Source: DAXETY01 sp051155755
Lineage (GTDB): Bacteria > Desulfobacterota > Desulfobacteria > Desulfobacterales > SG8-13
Direction of reading: 5' to 3'
Length of the DNA stretch: 47,030 nucleotides
Assembly: GCA_051155755.1 (NCBI GenBank)
Contig: DAXETY010000119.1
Location: forward strand, 1 to 47,030
Positions 33,898 through 42,605 of the stretch are shown piece after piece. The position numbers and the translations under genes were made by a program. The notes under the pieces were generated by a model. It saw only the letters and a list, made by a program, of their open reading frames with translations, was not told the DNA's origin and did not search any database. Within the stretch, counting starts at the first letter, position 1. The number at the start of each line of letters is the position of its first letter.

Positions 33898-35133
33898 CTA
33901 TTGCTCTTCCAACTGCTCGATGAAAGCCTCCACGTTGGTCTGCGTCTGGTCGTCGGAGAGCAGGCGCAGATCGTTGAGATCACCATGGATCGTCAGACTG
34001 GGGATAGCGGTGGACGCTTCCAGTCGCTGCGGCATTCCATAGCGGCAGTTGGAATTGTTGGGGCAGGTTTTGGCGTCGTGATAAACCACGCCGTCGATTT
34101 TGTAAAAATCGATCATCTCTTTGAGATACTTTTCTTTGGCTTCATCGGAGCGCACGATGAACAGTTCGGTATAGGCCCGTGCCATGCTGTCGAAGGGATC
34201 GTCCGGATCCAGGGCGGAGAAGACCCAGCTGTTGCAATAAGTGGACGCCAGCACGCAGGCCCGCCGTGATGCAAACAGTTTCGAGTGTGCGCTGAGACGT
34301 CCCCATATCGGCATGCCTTCCCAGTAGAGGCGAAAGCGCTCCCCCTCCACGGCAGCGACATTCGCTGCGGTTCGGGTTTTCATTTCTTCCAGCAGCAGGC
34401 GGTAGTAGTCCACGGCCGGGGTCGTGCCGCGCAGCACCACAGCCGGACCCATGTGGATGGTGGCGTCGAAAAAGGTCAGCGGTGAAGGCACGTGTGCGGC
34501 GGTTTCAAGCACCTGTTTCCAGAGTTCGGTACACTGTCGCGACAACCCGATGACCCGCTGCAGGACCGCCGGATCGAGCTTTTGGCCGGTGATGTTTTCC
34601 AGCGGCGGCACCAGCGCTTGCATTTGCTGCGCGATGGAGTCGATGTGCTGCTTGCCAACCTGATCGATGCCTCGATGGGTGTGGACCCCCAGCAGGGGCA
34701 CCTGGAAATGCCGGCTGAACCAGGCGAACCAGTCCTGCACGTCCCGGCACTGGTTGGTGTTGAACACCAGCACATCGGGGCGGGGTACTTTTTCGATGCC
34801 CGGATAAGCCCGGGACAGCGGCGTGACACCCTTGAGAAAGGCGCCGATATCGGAAGTCAGGTAAGAGCAAATGTCCGGTGAAAACCCGATGGCGTTGGCC
34901 TCTGGAATCACATCGGCGGCCATCCGCGAGGCCCCCAGCATGGCGCCGTGGTTCTCCGGGAAATAAACCAGAAACCCCATGGCTCGCAGCAATTCCGCAG
35001 GCCCGACGCTGGTACACCAGGCGATTTTCCGGGAACCGCTGCGGGCGGCCGCATCGAGTTCGTAGAAATATTCGGACATAATGCGGGCCATTTCGGACGT
35101 GGCCCGGATCGGCTTGCGTTCGATCGTATTCAT
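33898..35133 (-). CDS. 2-hydroxyacyl-CoA dehydratase / class I benzoyl-CoA reductase-type subunit
   Basis: A 411-aa protein of the HgdB/BcrB family, which holds an Fe-S cluster and performs radical dehydration or dearomatisation after ATP-driven electron injection by an activase. Family blocks: KIAWCTSVGPAELLRAMGF (residues about 37-55), GFSPDICSYLTSDIGAFLKG and VFNTNQCRDVQDWF; the Cys in these are likely cluster ligands, with KTCPNNSNC later. Its activase is encoded 10 bases upstream. The usual second dehydratase subunit is not in the window, which is unusual because characterised enzymes are heterodimeric. ATG 35133 is preferred to the longer overlapping start at 35160. Substrate unknown. 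Confidence 0.8.
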   Translation of the reverse strand: MNTIERKPIRATSEMARIMSEYFYELDAAARSGSRKIAWCTSVGPAELLRAMGFLVYFPENHGAMLGASRMAADVIPEANAIGFSPDICSYLTSDIGAFLKGVTPLSRAYPGIEKVPRPDVLVFNTNQCRDVQDWFAWFSRHFQVPLLGVHTHRGIDQVGKQHIDSIAQQMQALVPPLENITGQKLDPAVLQRVIGLSRQCTELWKQVLETAAHVPSPLTFFDATIHMGPAVVLRGTTPAVDYYRLLLEEMKTRTAANVAAVEGERFRLYWEGMPIWGRLSAHSKLFASRRACVLASTYCNSWVFSALDPDDPFDSMARAYTELFIVRSDEAKEKYLKEMIDFYKIDGVVYHDAKTCPNNSNCRYGMPQRLEASTAIPSLTIHGDLNDLRLLSDDQTQTNVEAFIEQLEEQ

Positions 35134-35143
35134 CGCGTCGCCT

Positions 35144-35926
35144 TTACAGCGTTTGGGCATACAGTGCGGCGCCCAGGGCGCCGGTCAGCTGCGGTCGCTC
35201 CGGAACCAGCACCGGGCGTCCGATCATCTCCTCGGCCATTTGCACCAGGTATGGATTGTGAGCCACCACGCCGCCGGTCATCACCACCCGCTCGCTCAGC
35301 GACTCCATCTCCAGGACCCGCTGGATCATGGAGTGAAAAATACCCTTGACGATGGCGTCGATGGGTTTGCCCTGGCGGATGAATTCCAGCACCTCCGTTG
35401 CGGAAAACACGGTGCAGAAACTGCCGATTTTCACCATGTCCCGTGAATTTTGCGCCAGCGTGTTCATCTCTTTCAGCGGAAGATCCAGCCGCGCAGCCAT
35501 TTCTTCTAAAAAGGCGCCGGTGCCGGCCGCGCATTTGCGGTTCATTTTGAATCCCAGCCGGCGGCCCCGGTCATCGATTTTGATGATTTTGTTGTCTTGG
35601 CCGCCGATGTCGATAATCGTTAGCGCCCGGGGGTAATAATAAAAACAGCCGCGGGCATGACAGCTGATCTCGGTGCGGTGATCGTCGGCGTAGGCAACGT
35701 TTTTGCGCCCGTACCCCGTGGAAACCGATCGGGCGGTTTTTTCGGCCGAAATGTTCGCCATGGCCAGCGCCTGCTGTCGATAGCGTTCGGCCGCAGCGGC
35801 AAAGTCGGTCCCCGAGCGCCCGGCCGCGTAACCCCGCATGACCCGGGTCTCATCGATCACCACCACCTTGGTCCACGAGGAGCCCACGTCGGTGCCGAGG
35901 AAGAATTTTTTGTTCGATTGGTTCAA
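35144..35926 (-). CDS. Dehydratase activase (BadF/BadG/HgdC family), start altered by repeats
   Basis: A protein of about 260 aa with the ASKHA ATPase fold. FLGTDVGSSWTKVVVID is the phosphate-1 loop at the N-terminus, IIDIGGQDNKIIKID the second loop, and CAAGTGAFLE with SFCTVFSATEV hold the two Cys that bind the bridging [4Fe-4S] cluster of the homodimer. It couples ATP hydrolysis to electron transfer into the dehydratase subunit. The frame upstream contains no ATG or GTG: the nearest start is TTG 35926 (giving the usual 260 aa), itself inside the 9-base repeat array, with no ribosome site; further TTG codons lie at 35935 and up to 36043. Reading on, the array would encode Asn-Gln-Leu tripeptides. 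Confidence 0.75.
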   Translation of the reverse strand: MNQSNKKFFLGTDVGSSWTKVVVIDETRVMRGYAAGRSGTDFAAAAERYRQQALAMANISAEKTARSVSTGYGRKNVAYADDHRTEISCHARGCFYYYPRALTIIDIGGQDNKIIKIDDRGRRLGFKMNRKCAAGTGAFLEEMAARLDLPLKEMNTLAQNSRDMVKIGSFCTVFSATEVLEFIRQGKPIDAIVKGIFHSMIQRVLEMESLSERVVMTGGVVAHNPYLVQMAEEMIGRPVLVPERPQLTGALGAALYAQTL

Positions 35927-36349
35927 TTGGTTCAATTGGTTAAATTGTTTCAAATTGGTACAATTGGTTCGGTTCGTTAGTTGGTTAAACCGCTTTAAAT
36001 CGTCTGCCAGGTCGTACCGAACTACTTCAACGAATCGAACCAATGAAAAAAGTTCAAAGCTAAATGCTCAAAGCTCAAAGCAAAAGGGAAATGCCTAAAA
36101 TTTCAAAAAATTGTCAGTCGTCAGTCGTCCGTTGTCCGTTGTAAAAAGCTCCGATAACCAACACGCAACGTGTAACCCGCAACCCGGATAACCAATCAAA
36201 CCAATGCAACCAATGAAACGAATCTAACCGGGGTTTTGCGCCGTCTCGCCCCCTCGTCGTTTCGCCGTTTCAATCAGTCGGCCGCACCATGCTTCTTCAA
36301 CCAATGCAACCAATTGAACCAATTAAACCAATCGAACCAATGAAACAAT
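35912..36349. repeat. Heptad/nonamer mosaic block D
   Basis: Left part: 9-base TTCAATTGG-type units (35913-35965) overlapping the 5' end of the activase. Then a unique 80-base stretch, AGCTCAA-type heptads (36062-36083), GTCAGTC and GTCCGTT units (36114-36140), GTAAAAAGCTCCG, AACACGC/AACCCG heptads (36158-36187), AACCAATNN 9-base units (36189-36215), GGGGTTTTGCGCCG, TCGCC-type units to about 36270, and a final run of five AACCAATNN units (36299-36343) ending exactly at the stop codon of the ketopantoate-reductase-like gene. Orientation as in A and E. Confidence 0.85.
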
Positions 36350-37297
36350 TTAAAATTTCGACTGCACCCCCTTCACCAACGACTGCAGCGTCGTGTTGTA
36401 GGGGGTGTCGATGCCGGCCTGCAGACCGTATTCGACAAACTTGCCGTTGATAAAATCGATCTCGGTCCGGCGGCCGGCTTCGACGTCCATCAGCATCGAA
36501 GGTTTGTGATTGCCGGCATTTTTCATGTAATTGATGGCATGCGGATAGAACTCCCAGCCCAGCTGGATTTCGTTGGCACGGGCCACCTTCACACACTCTT
36601 TGACCAGGGCATCGACGATTCGGAACACGATCGGATCGTTCATGGCCTGGGCCATGGTCAAACCGGTGACGGCGCAGACCGGATTCATGCAGGCGTTCAT
36701 GATGGCCTTGCGCCATACCATGGAAACAATCTGTCCGGTGTGTTCGGTCGGCAGTCCGCATTGGGTCAGCGCTGCGGCAATGCCGACCGCCGCCGGCCGG
36801 CTTTCCGGGTCCACTTCCTGCAGATAATGCGGCGGATGGTGAAAAGGCATTTTTACGTGGGCCGGCCCCGCCAGGCCGCAGCCGTAATTGACCACCGCCC
36901 GCATGACTGCCGCACCGCCCAGCTCGTTGGCGAATACCTTTTCCGTATCGATGCCGTTCTGCCAGCTGACCACGTAGCGATTTTCTCCGGCAAATCCTTC
37001 CAGGGCCGAGGCCAGCAACGGGTTGGCATTGGCCTTGACGGCAACGAAGACGACATCCGGCGGATCCGCCGCCAGACTGTCCACGTGGTTGGTCACGCGG
37101 CTGACCGGCTGCTGGAGGGTCTCGGCCCCCTCGATGCGAATTCCCGGATCCAGCGCCGGTTCGAGCAGATCGGAGACGACATCGCAAAGGGTGACATCGA
37201 AGCCGCCTTTGGCCAGAAATGCAGCCAGAATGCAACCGACCGGGCCGGCACCCACCACGGCAAATTTCTGCGGCCGAAATTCGTCTTTATCGCTCAT
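36350..37297 (-). CDS. Ketopantoate reductase family protein (ApbA/PanE)
   Basis: A 315-aa NAD(P)H-dependent oxidoreductase. N-terminal Rossmann GAGPVGCILAAFLAKGG (about residues 15-31) and the C-terminal helical ApbA_C domain (about 180-305) with KAIMNACMNPVCAVTG, containing the conserved Lys and Asn of the family. PanE makes pantoate, a CoA precursor; paralogues in catabolic clusters reduce other 2-oxo acids. The gene context (aryl-CoA metabolism) favours the latter, but this is inference. ATG 37297 has GGGGAGGTGG upstream, 24 bases after paaK. The stop codon abuts repeat block D. Confidence 0.75.
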   Translation of the reverse strand: MSDKDEFRPQKFAVVGAGPVGCILAAFLAKGGFDVTLCDVVSDLLEPALDPGIRIEGAETLQQPVSRVTNHVDSLAADPPDVVFVAVKANANPLLASALEGFAGENRYVVSWQNGIDTEKVFANELGGAAVMRAVVNYGCGLAGPAHVKMPFHHPPHYLQEVDPESRPAAVGIAAALTQCGLPTEHTGQIVSMVWRKAIMNACMNPVCAVTGLTMAQAMNDPIVFRIVDALVKECVKVARANEIQLGWEFYPHAINYMKNAGNHKPSMLMDVEAGRRTEIDFINGKFVEYGLQAGIDTPYNTTLQSLVKGVQSKF

Positions 37298-37321
37298 GGT
37301 CCACCTCCCCCGATATGCGGG

Positions 37322-38629
37322 TTATCGCAGCTGTTTGGGCCGCTCGTCCACCACGCGCAAAGCCTTGCCTTCACTGCGGGCGATGAATTTCGGTTCCACC
37401 AGCTCTACCTCCACCCCGACGCCCATCATGCCTTTAATGTGGGCCGAGATTTTCCCTTCGACTTCAAAGCGCCGCTCCCGACCGGCCTCGTAGACTTCCT
37501 TTTTGCCTTCCACCTGCACGACCAGCTGATCCAGATAGCCTTTTTTGCGCACCACCAGCCGATACTGCGGCTCGACCTCTTCGATTTCCAACAGCAACGC
37601 TTCGATCTGGGAAGGAAAGACGTTGACGCCGCTGATGATCAACATGTCGTCTGTGCGGCCTGAGATTTTCTCCATTTTGACAAAGGTGCGGCCGCAAACG
37701 CAGCGTTCTCTTTTCAGACGGGTGATGTCCTTGGTGCGATAGCGGATCATGGGCATGGCCCGGCGCTGCAGGGAGGTGAAAATCAACTCTCCTTTTTCGC
37801 CCAGCGGCAGCGGTTCCAGGGTCTGCGGGTCCACCACTTCGGCCAGGAAAAAGTCTTCGTTGACGTGCAGGCCGTCCTGGGCCTCGCAATCGAAGGCCAC
37901 TCCGGGACCGCACAGCTCGGTCAGGCCATAGGCCTCCATGGCCTTGATGCCCATCCGGTCCTCGATTTCCTCGCGCATGGGCACCGTCCACGGCTCGGCC
38001 CCGAACACCCCGACCCGCAGCGGCAGCTGGCGAACGTCGATTCTCATTTCGGCCGCCCGTTCGGCGATGGTCAGGGCGTAAGAGGGCGTGCAGCAGAGCA
38101 CGCTGACGCCGAAATCTTTCATAAGCATGATCTGGCGTTCGGTCAGTCCCGAACTGGTCGGCACCACGGTACATCCCATGCGGGTTGCGCCCTGGTGGAA
38201 TCCGAGCCCACCGGTAAACAGCCCGTATCCGTAAGCGTTTTGCAGAATGTCTTCTTTGCGCACACCGGCGGCATAAAGATTGCGTGCCATACACTCGGTC
38301 CACTGCTCCAGATCGTCGGCGGTATAGGGGCCGGTGATCGGTTTTCCGGTGGTGCCCGAAGACGCGTGCACTCGCACGACCTCTTCCAGCGGCACGGCGC
38401 AAAGGCCGAAGGGATAGTTGTCACGCAGGTCGTTTTTTTCGGTCCAGGGTAGTTTGGCGACGTCTTCCAGGTTCTGAATGCTGTCGGGGGTGATTCCGGT
38501 TTCCTCGAATTTTTTCCGATAAAACGGCACTCGCTCGGCAGTCCAGGCGATGGTTTGCTTGAGCTTTTCGAGTTGCAGCGTTTGCAGCTCTTCCACCGGC
38601 ATGCATTCCACGGCATCGTTCCAAGGCAT
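37322..38629 (-). CDS. paaK: Phenylacetate-CoA ligase
   Basis: A 435-aa AMP-forming phenylacetate-CoA ligase-type enzyme. Seen: VHASSGTTGKPITGPYT (P-loop-like motif, about residues 89-105), EAYGLTELCGPGVAFDCE (about 235-252), ISGRTDDMLIISGVNVFPSQ (about 328-347). Length and motifs are those of PaaK rather than of general acyl-CoA synthetases. It activates phenylacetate or indole-/hydroxyphenyl-acetate to the CoA ester. Paired with IorAB just upstream, as is common in archaea and anaerobes using aromatic amino acids. ATG 38629 has AAGGAGGAAG before it. Confidence 0.85.
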   Translation of the reverse strand: MPWNDAVECMPVEELQTLQLEKLKQTIAWTAERVPFYRKKFEETGITPDSIQNLEDVAKLPWTEKNDLRDNYPFGLCAVPLEEVVRVHASSGTTGKPITGPYTADDLEQWTECMARNLYAAGVRKEDILQNAYGYGLFTGGLGFHQGATRMGCTVVPTSSGLTERQIMLMKDFGVSVLCCTPSYALTIAERAAEMRIDVRQLPLRVGVFGAEPWTVPMREEIEDRMGIKAMEAYGLTELCGPGVAFDCEAQDGLHVNEDFFLAEVVDPQTLEPLPLGEKGELIFTSLQRRAMPMIRYRTKDITRLKRERCVCGRTFVKMEKISGRTDDMLIISGVNVFPSQIEALLLEIEEVEPQYRLVVRKKGYLDQLVVQVEGKKEVYEAGRERRFEVEGKISAHIKGMMGVGVEVELVEPKFIARSEGKALRVVDERPKQLR

Positions 38630-38771
38630 GGTTCTTCCTCCTTAAGGTGTATGACTGCAGTTTTCCGTCTCTGCGGAAAATCCCGCTCCGTGCGGGGTGC
38701 CGAGAATTTCCCGACGTTTTCTGAGCGGCGCAAACCCTGCCGCTGCATATTTTTACGATGGGCCGCCGCAA

Positions 38772-39368
38772 TCAGGTGGCTGCGGCTGCCGCCTCATAAC
38801 CCAGTTCGAAGGCTTTCAGATTCGAATCCAAAAATGCGGCTTTGGTTTTACGTTTCATGCCTTCTTTGACCTGATCCACGGTCAGGGGCAATATGTCGGT
38901 CTGGATCAGGGCGCCCAGCAAGACCATGTTGACCGCCAGTGGGTTGCCGGCCTCTTCGGAGAGCCGCGCTGCATTGAAGGCGATCAATCGGGCGGTTTTG
39001 GCACCGATCAGCTCCCGCAGTCGGGCCAGATCCGGATACACGCCGCGTCCGATGTTCACGGTGAACGGCATCAATGGTGCCAGGTTGGTAATGACCACGG
39101 TATGCTCGTTGCACTTGTTCAATGCCCGCAGGGTCTCGGCCGGTTCGAACCCCACCAGGATGTCGGCTTCTCCGTCGGAAATGATCGTGCTGGAGGCATC
39201 GCCGAAAACCAGTGCCGATTCCACCACGCCGCCGCGCTGGGCCATGCCGTGAATTTCACTCATGTTCAGTGGAATCCCGGCGATCATGGCCGCCTCACCG
39301 AGAACACTCGAAGCCAGCAGATTTCCTTGCCCGCCAACGGCCACGATGATCAATCGCTTAATGTCCAT
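38772..39368 (-). CDS. iorB: Indolepyruvate:ferredoxin oxidoreductase, beta subunit
   Basis: A 198-aa gamma-type 2-oxoacid oxidoreductase subunit (IorB). The opening IIVAVGGQGNLLASSVLGEA is the family signature, followed by SEIHGMAQRGGVVESALVFG. With IorA it oxidatively decarboxylates indolepyruvate, phenylpyruvate or hydroxyphenylpyruvate to the aryl-acetyl-CoA, reducing ferredoxin. ATG 39368; 86 bases after iorA, same strand. Completes the heterodimer. Confidence 0.9.
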   Translation of the reverse strand: MDIKRLIIVAVGGQGNLLASSVLGEAAMIAGIPLNMSEIHGMAQRGGVVESALVFGDASSTIISDGEADILVGFEPAETLRALNKCNEHTVVITNLAPLMPFTVNIGRGVYPDLARLRELIGAKTARLIAFNAARLSEEAGNPLAVNMVLLGALIQTDILPLTVDQVKEGMKRKTKAAFLDSNLKAFELGYEAAAAAT

Positions 39369-39454
39369 ATCCGTTTGCTCCCGCCTGTCGTTGAAAGTGA
39401 TCCCTCATCCCGGTTGCCCTCGATTGCCTTTCACAAGGCACGGCCGGGTCGGGC

Positions 39455-41314
39455 TTACCCCTGTTTTTCACGAACCGGCAATATGGCGTTCTCCGGGCAG
39501 ATTTGTGCGCAGAGGGCGCAACCGGTACAGAGGTTCGGGTCGATGTGCACGCGTTCTTTCCAGACGTAAAAGGCCGGGCAGGCCAGGTCCTCGATGCAGT
39601 CGCGATGGTTCTTGCATTTTGTGGTGATCGCAAACGGTTTGCGCCGGGGCATCTGGATGGTTTTGGCATACAGAGCGCAGGTTTCCTGGGAGATGACGAC
39701 CGATACGCCCGGATGTTGTATCGCTTCCCGGATGGCCTCGATGCTTTTTTTCACCTTGTAGGGTTTGATCACCGTTACGTGCGGCACGCCGATGGCGCGC
39801 ACCACCGCTTCGATGGAGACGGGCCGGTAGCCGTCCAGATTCAATTTTTCCATGTCCACCCCTGGGTGGGGCTGATGTCCGGTCATGGCGGTGGTGCCGT
39901 TGTCGAGTATGACCAGCGTGAAATTGTGGTTGTTGAAGACGGCATTGATCAAGCCCGGAATACCGGAATGGAAAAAGGTCGAATCCCCGATGAAGGCAAT
40001 GACCTTTTTGTCGGTGACCCTGGAAAATCCCCCGGCGGTGCCCACCGAAGAACCCATGCAGATCAGAAAATCCGCCGACGACAACGGCGGCAGCAATCCC
40101 AGGGTGTAACAGCCGATGTCGGTGGGCAGCACCGTTTCCAGGCCCTCGGCAGCCTTGCGCACCTCGTAGAAGGTCGCCCGATGGGAGCACCCGGCGCACA
40201 GCGTCGGCGGCCGCTGGGGAATCGGAGGCACATCGGAGGTGTCCACCGGTTCGCGGGGTTGATAGGAGATCCCGAAATATCGCACCAGATTGTCGCGCAC
40301 CATCGCCGGGTCGTATTCATACAGCCGTGAAAACAGCTTCTCAGATTTGCCCTGGATGGGCAGGGTCAGGCCGGCTTCCTGGGCCAGGGCCTTGACGGAC
40401 TCTTCCATGTAGGGCTCGCCTTCCTCCACGACCAGCACTTTCTCGCAGCCCTTGAGGAAGTCTTTGATCCGGTTGACCGGCACGGGATGGGAGAAGCCCA
40501 TCCGCAGGATGCGGATTCGATTCTCCAATCCCAGCTCCCGGACGGAGTCCCGGACGTAGTTGTAGCTGACCCCGTTGCAGACCACCCCCCAGGCGCCCTG
40601 GCCTTCGGTGAGGTTATAGGGCGATTCTTCGGCGATGGACTGGGCCCGATCGTAATTCTTCAGCAGCTTGACGTGCAGGTTGCGGGAAACCGCCGGAACG
40701 GTGACCAGGTTGAGTGGGTCCTTGGTAAAATCGCCCTTGGTTACCCGCGGACGCATGGCCCCCAGAGTTACGATGCCGCTGGAGTGATTGATGCGCGTGG
40801 TGGTTCGAAACAGCACCGGTTCCTGCAGCTGTTCGGAAAGGTCGAAGGCATAGGGGATCATCTCCTTGGCCTCGGTCACCGAGGAGGGCTCCAGCATGGG
40901 CAGGCCCGAAAGCTTGGCGTAGTAGCGGTTGTCCTGTTCGTTCTGACTGGAGAACATGTAAGGGTCGTCGGCAGTCAGGATCACCAGACCGCCCTTGACC
41001 CCCACATAGGCCAGCGTCATCAGCGCGTCGGCAGCCACGTTGACGCCCACGTGCTTCATTATGCACATGGCGCGCACGCCGCAGTTGGCGGCTGCGGCCG
41101 ACACCTCCAGGGCCACTTTTTCATTGGTGCTGTACTCGAAGTACAGGTCGCATTCATGTGACATCTGGAAAAAGTTCAACGATATTTCCGACGAGGGCGT
41201 ACCCGGATAGGTGCTGGCAAATGCCACCCCCGCTTCTATGGCGCCCCGGGCAATGGCTTCGTTGCCGAGCAGAAACATCTTTTCGCCGGGATTGTCGGTC
41301 AGTAATTTGTGCAT
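39455..41314 (-). CDS. iorA: Indolepyruvate:ferredoxin oxidoreductase, alpha subunit
   Basis: A 619-aa thiamine-diphosphate enzyme. N-terminal pyrimidine-binding domain (FLLGNEAIARGAIEAGVAFA), central domain, C-terminal TPP-binding domain (CAGCSHRATFYEVRKA; GDSTFFHSGIPGLINAVFN, about 430-448) and a final ferredoxin-like domain. The last cluster is normal (CTGCALCAQICP); the preceding one is CKNHRDCIEDLACP with three Cys in irregular spacing. Together with IorB it makes aryl-acetyl-CoA from aromatic 2-oxo acids. ATG 41314. The upstream gap to had contains several hairpins. Confidence 0.9.
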   Translation of the reverse strand: MHKLLTDNPGEKMFLLGNEAIARGAIEAGVAFASTYPGTPSSEISLNFFQMSHECDLYFEYSTNEKVALEVSAAAANCGVRAMCIMKHVGVNVAADALMTLAYVGVKGGLVILTADDPYMFSSQNEQDNRYYAKLSGLPMLEPSSVTEAKEMIPYAFDLSEQLQEPVLFRTTTRINHSSGIVTLGAMRPRVTKGDFTKDPLNLVTVPAVSRNLHVKLLKNYDRAQSIAEESPYNLTEGQGAWGVVCNGVSYNYVRDSVRELGLENRIRILRMGFSHPVPVNRIKDFLKGCEKVLVVEEGEPYMEESVKALAQEAGLTLPIQGKSEKLFSRLYEYDPAMVRDNLVRYFGISYQPREPVDTSDVPPIPQRPPTLCAGCSHRATFYEVRKAAEGLETVLPTDIGCYTLGLLPPLSSADFLICMGSSVGTAGGFSRVTDKKVIAFIGDSTFFHSGIPGLINAVFNNHNFTLVILDNGTTAMTGHQPHPGVDMEKLNLDGYRPVSIEAVVRAIGVPHVTVIKPYKVKKSIEAIREAIQHPGVSVVISQETCALYAKTIQMPRRKPFAITTKCKNHRDCIEDLACPAFYVWKERVHIDPNLCTGCALCAQICPENAILPVREKQG

Positions 41315-41365
41315 GATTCAATTTCCTTAGGGTTTCCGTTGATTCTTGCCCAAACCGGGCGCTAT

Positions 41366-41456
41366 GCACCCGGTGCAAGTTCAACATCGAAGCACCAAGG
41401 TGCTTCTGTATTTTCGCCCTACGGCCGAAAAGTCAAGCCACCCGCTTTGCGGGTGG
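41366..41456. terminator. Cluster of four hairpins between had and iorA
   Basis: In 90 bases: GCACCCGGTGC (41366-41376), GAAGCACC-AA-GGTGCTTC (41389-41406, perfect), TTTTCG...CGAAAA (about 41411-41431) and CCACCCGC-TTT-GCGGGTGG (41438-41456, perfect). The last lies just downstream of the had stop on the minus strand and is followed by CTTGACTTTT, so it may act as the had terminator; the whole set may separate two transcription units. Confidence 0.5.
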
Positions 41457-41466
41457 TTGTTGACTG

Positions 41467-42537
41467 CTATGGAATCAGAATCGGCCGCTGTTGAATTTTG
41501 TGCGCGTGTACCTGTTGGAACACCGTGTTGATCTCATTCAGTGGGAAGGTTTTCACAAACGGCCGGATGGCCACCTTACCCTGCAGCACCAGGTCCAGCA
41601 CCGGTTTGTAATATTCCGGGAGACAACCCCAGTTGCCGCGAGCCACTGCATTGAAGGCCATCAGGTTCGACAGCCGAATGTCCACCGTGTCGAGGGTAAA
41701 ACCGACGACACTCAAACTGGCGCCGAAGGTCAGCAGCCCGAAGGCGGTTTTCTGACCGGCCGCCGTTCCGGAGGTCTCGTAGATTTTCCACTCCGTGCGC
41801 CGCCGACCCTGTTCCTTGACGAAATTCGAGACCGCCTTGCGCAGTTCCTTAAAGGGCATTTCGGCCGCATTGTAGCACTGATCCACGTAGGGCCCAAGGG
41901 CTTCCAGCCGGCCCGGGTCCACGTCGATGGCCACCACGGCGGCACCGAAACTTTTGGCGATTTGCGCCCCGAATCCGCCGACGCCCCCCACGCCGACGAA
42001 CACGGCCGTATCGTCCTCGGTCAGGCCGGAATCGACAATTGCCTGATAGGGTGTGGTGAGCGCGTCGGCGATCACCGAAAGCTCCTCGAGTTTGACTTCA
42101 GCGGTTCCGGCCGGCCGGCCGGTTGCATCCACGGGGACTTCACACAGCTGGGCGGACGGCACCCGGATGTGCGTGGCGAAACCGCCCTGGATATCGTTGC
42201 CCGGCATCTGCTGGACGGCGCAGATGTTGCCCAGCCCCCGGCGGCACACATCGCAGGTGCCGCAGGGCATCACCGCCGGGATGATCACCGCTTTTCCTTT
42301 CCAGGATTCGGCTCCGGGTCCGGCCGCGGCCACCACGCCGCTGATCTCGTGGCCGAGCGTCAGCGGCAGCGGACTCTTGGTGCGCACGCCGTCATAGTAG
42401 AATCCCAGGTCGGTGTGGCACACCCCGCAGCCGGCGACCTTCACCAGTACTTCCTCGCGGCCGAGTTGCGGCAGTTCGGATTCCACCCGCTGCAGGGGCT
42501 TCTGCAGATCGACCATCTGCCAGGATACCATCGACAT
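41467..42537 (-). CDS. had: 6-hydroxycyclohex-1-ene-1-carbonyl-CoA dehydrogenase
   Basis: A 356-aa zinc alcohol dehydrogenase that matches the Had enzyme of the anaerobic benzoyl-CoA pathway (oxidation of 6-hydroxycyclohex-1-ene-1-carbonyl-CoA with NAD). Seen: VKVAGCGVCHTDLGFYYDGV (catalytic Zn, about residues 30-50), LTLGHEISGVV, structural Zn MPCGTCDVCRRGLGNIC (about 88-104), MPGNDIQGGFATH and NAD motif GVGGVGGFG (about 175-183). These blocks are distinctive for Had among ADHs. ATG 42537 has AAAGGAGGA upstream; 21 extra open codons precede it. It is 68 bases downstream of the hydratase-dehydrogenase fusion. Confidence 0.85.
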   Translation of the reverse strand: MSMVSWQMVDLQKPLQRVESELPQLGREEVLVKVAGCGVCHTDLGFYYDGVRTKSPLPLTLGHEISGVVAAAGPGAESWKGKAVIIPAVMPCGTCDVCRRGLGNICAVQQMPGNDIQGGFATHIRVPSAQLCEVPVDATGRPAGTAEVKLEELSVIADALTTPYQAIVDSGLTEDDTAVFVGVGGVGGFGAQIAKSFGAAVVAIDVDPGRLEALGPYVDQCYNAAEMPFKELRKAVSNFVKEQGRRRTEWKIYETSGTAAGQKTAFGLLTFGASLSVVGFTLDTVDIRLSNLMAFNAVARGNWGCLPEYYKPVLDLVLQGKVAIRPFVKTFPLNEINTVFQQVHAHKIQQRPILIP

Positions 42538-42605
42538 TGTTATTCCTCCTTTCCGTGCCGTTCGGACCGCACGATCCCAGCAACCGTGCCGGCTTTGCAT
42601 CTTTG

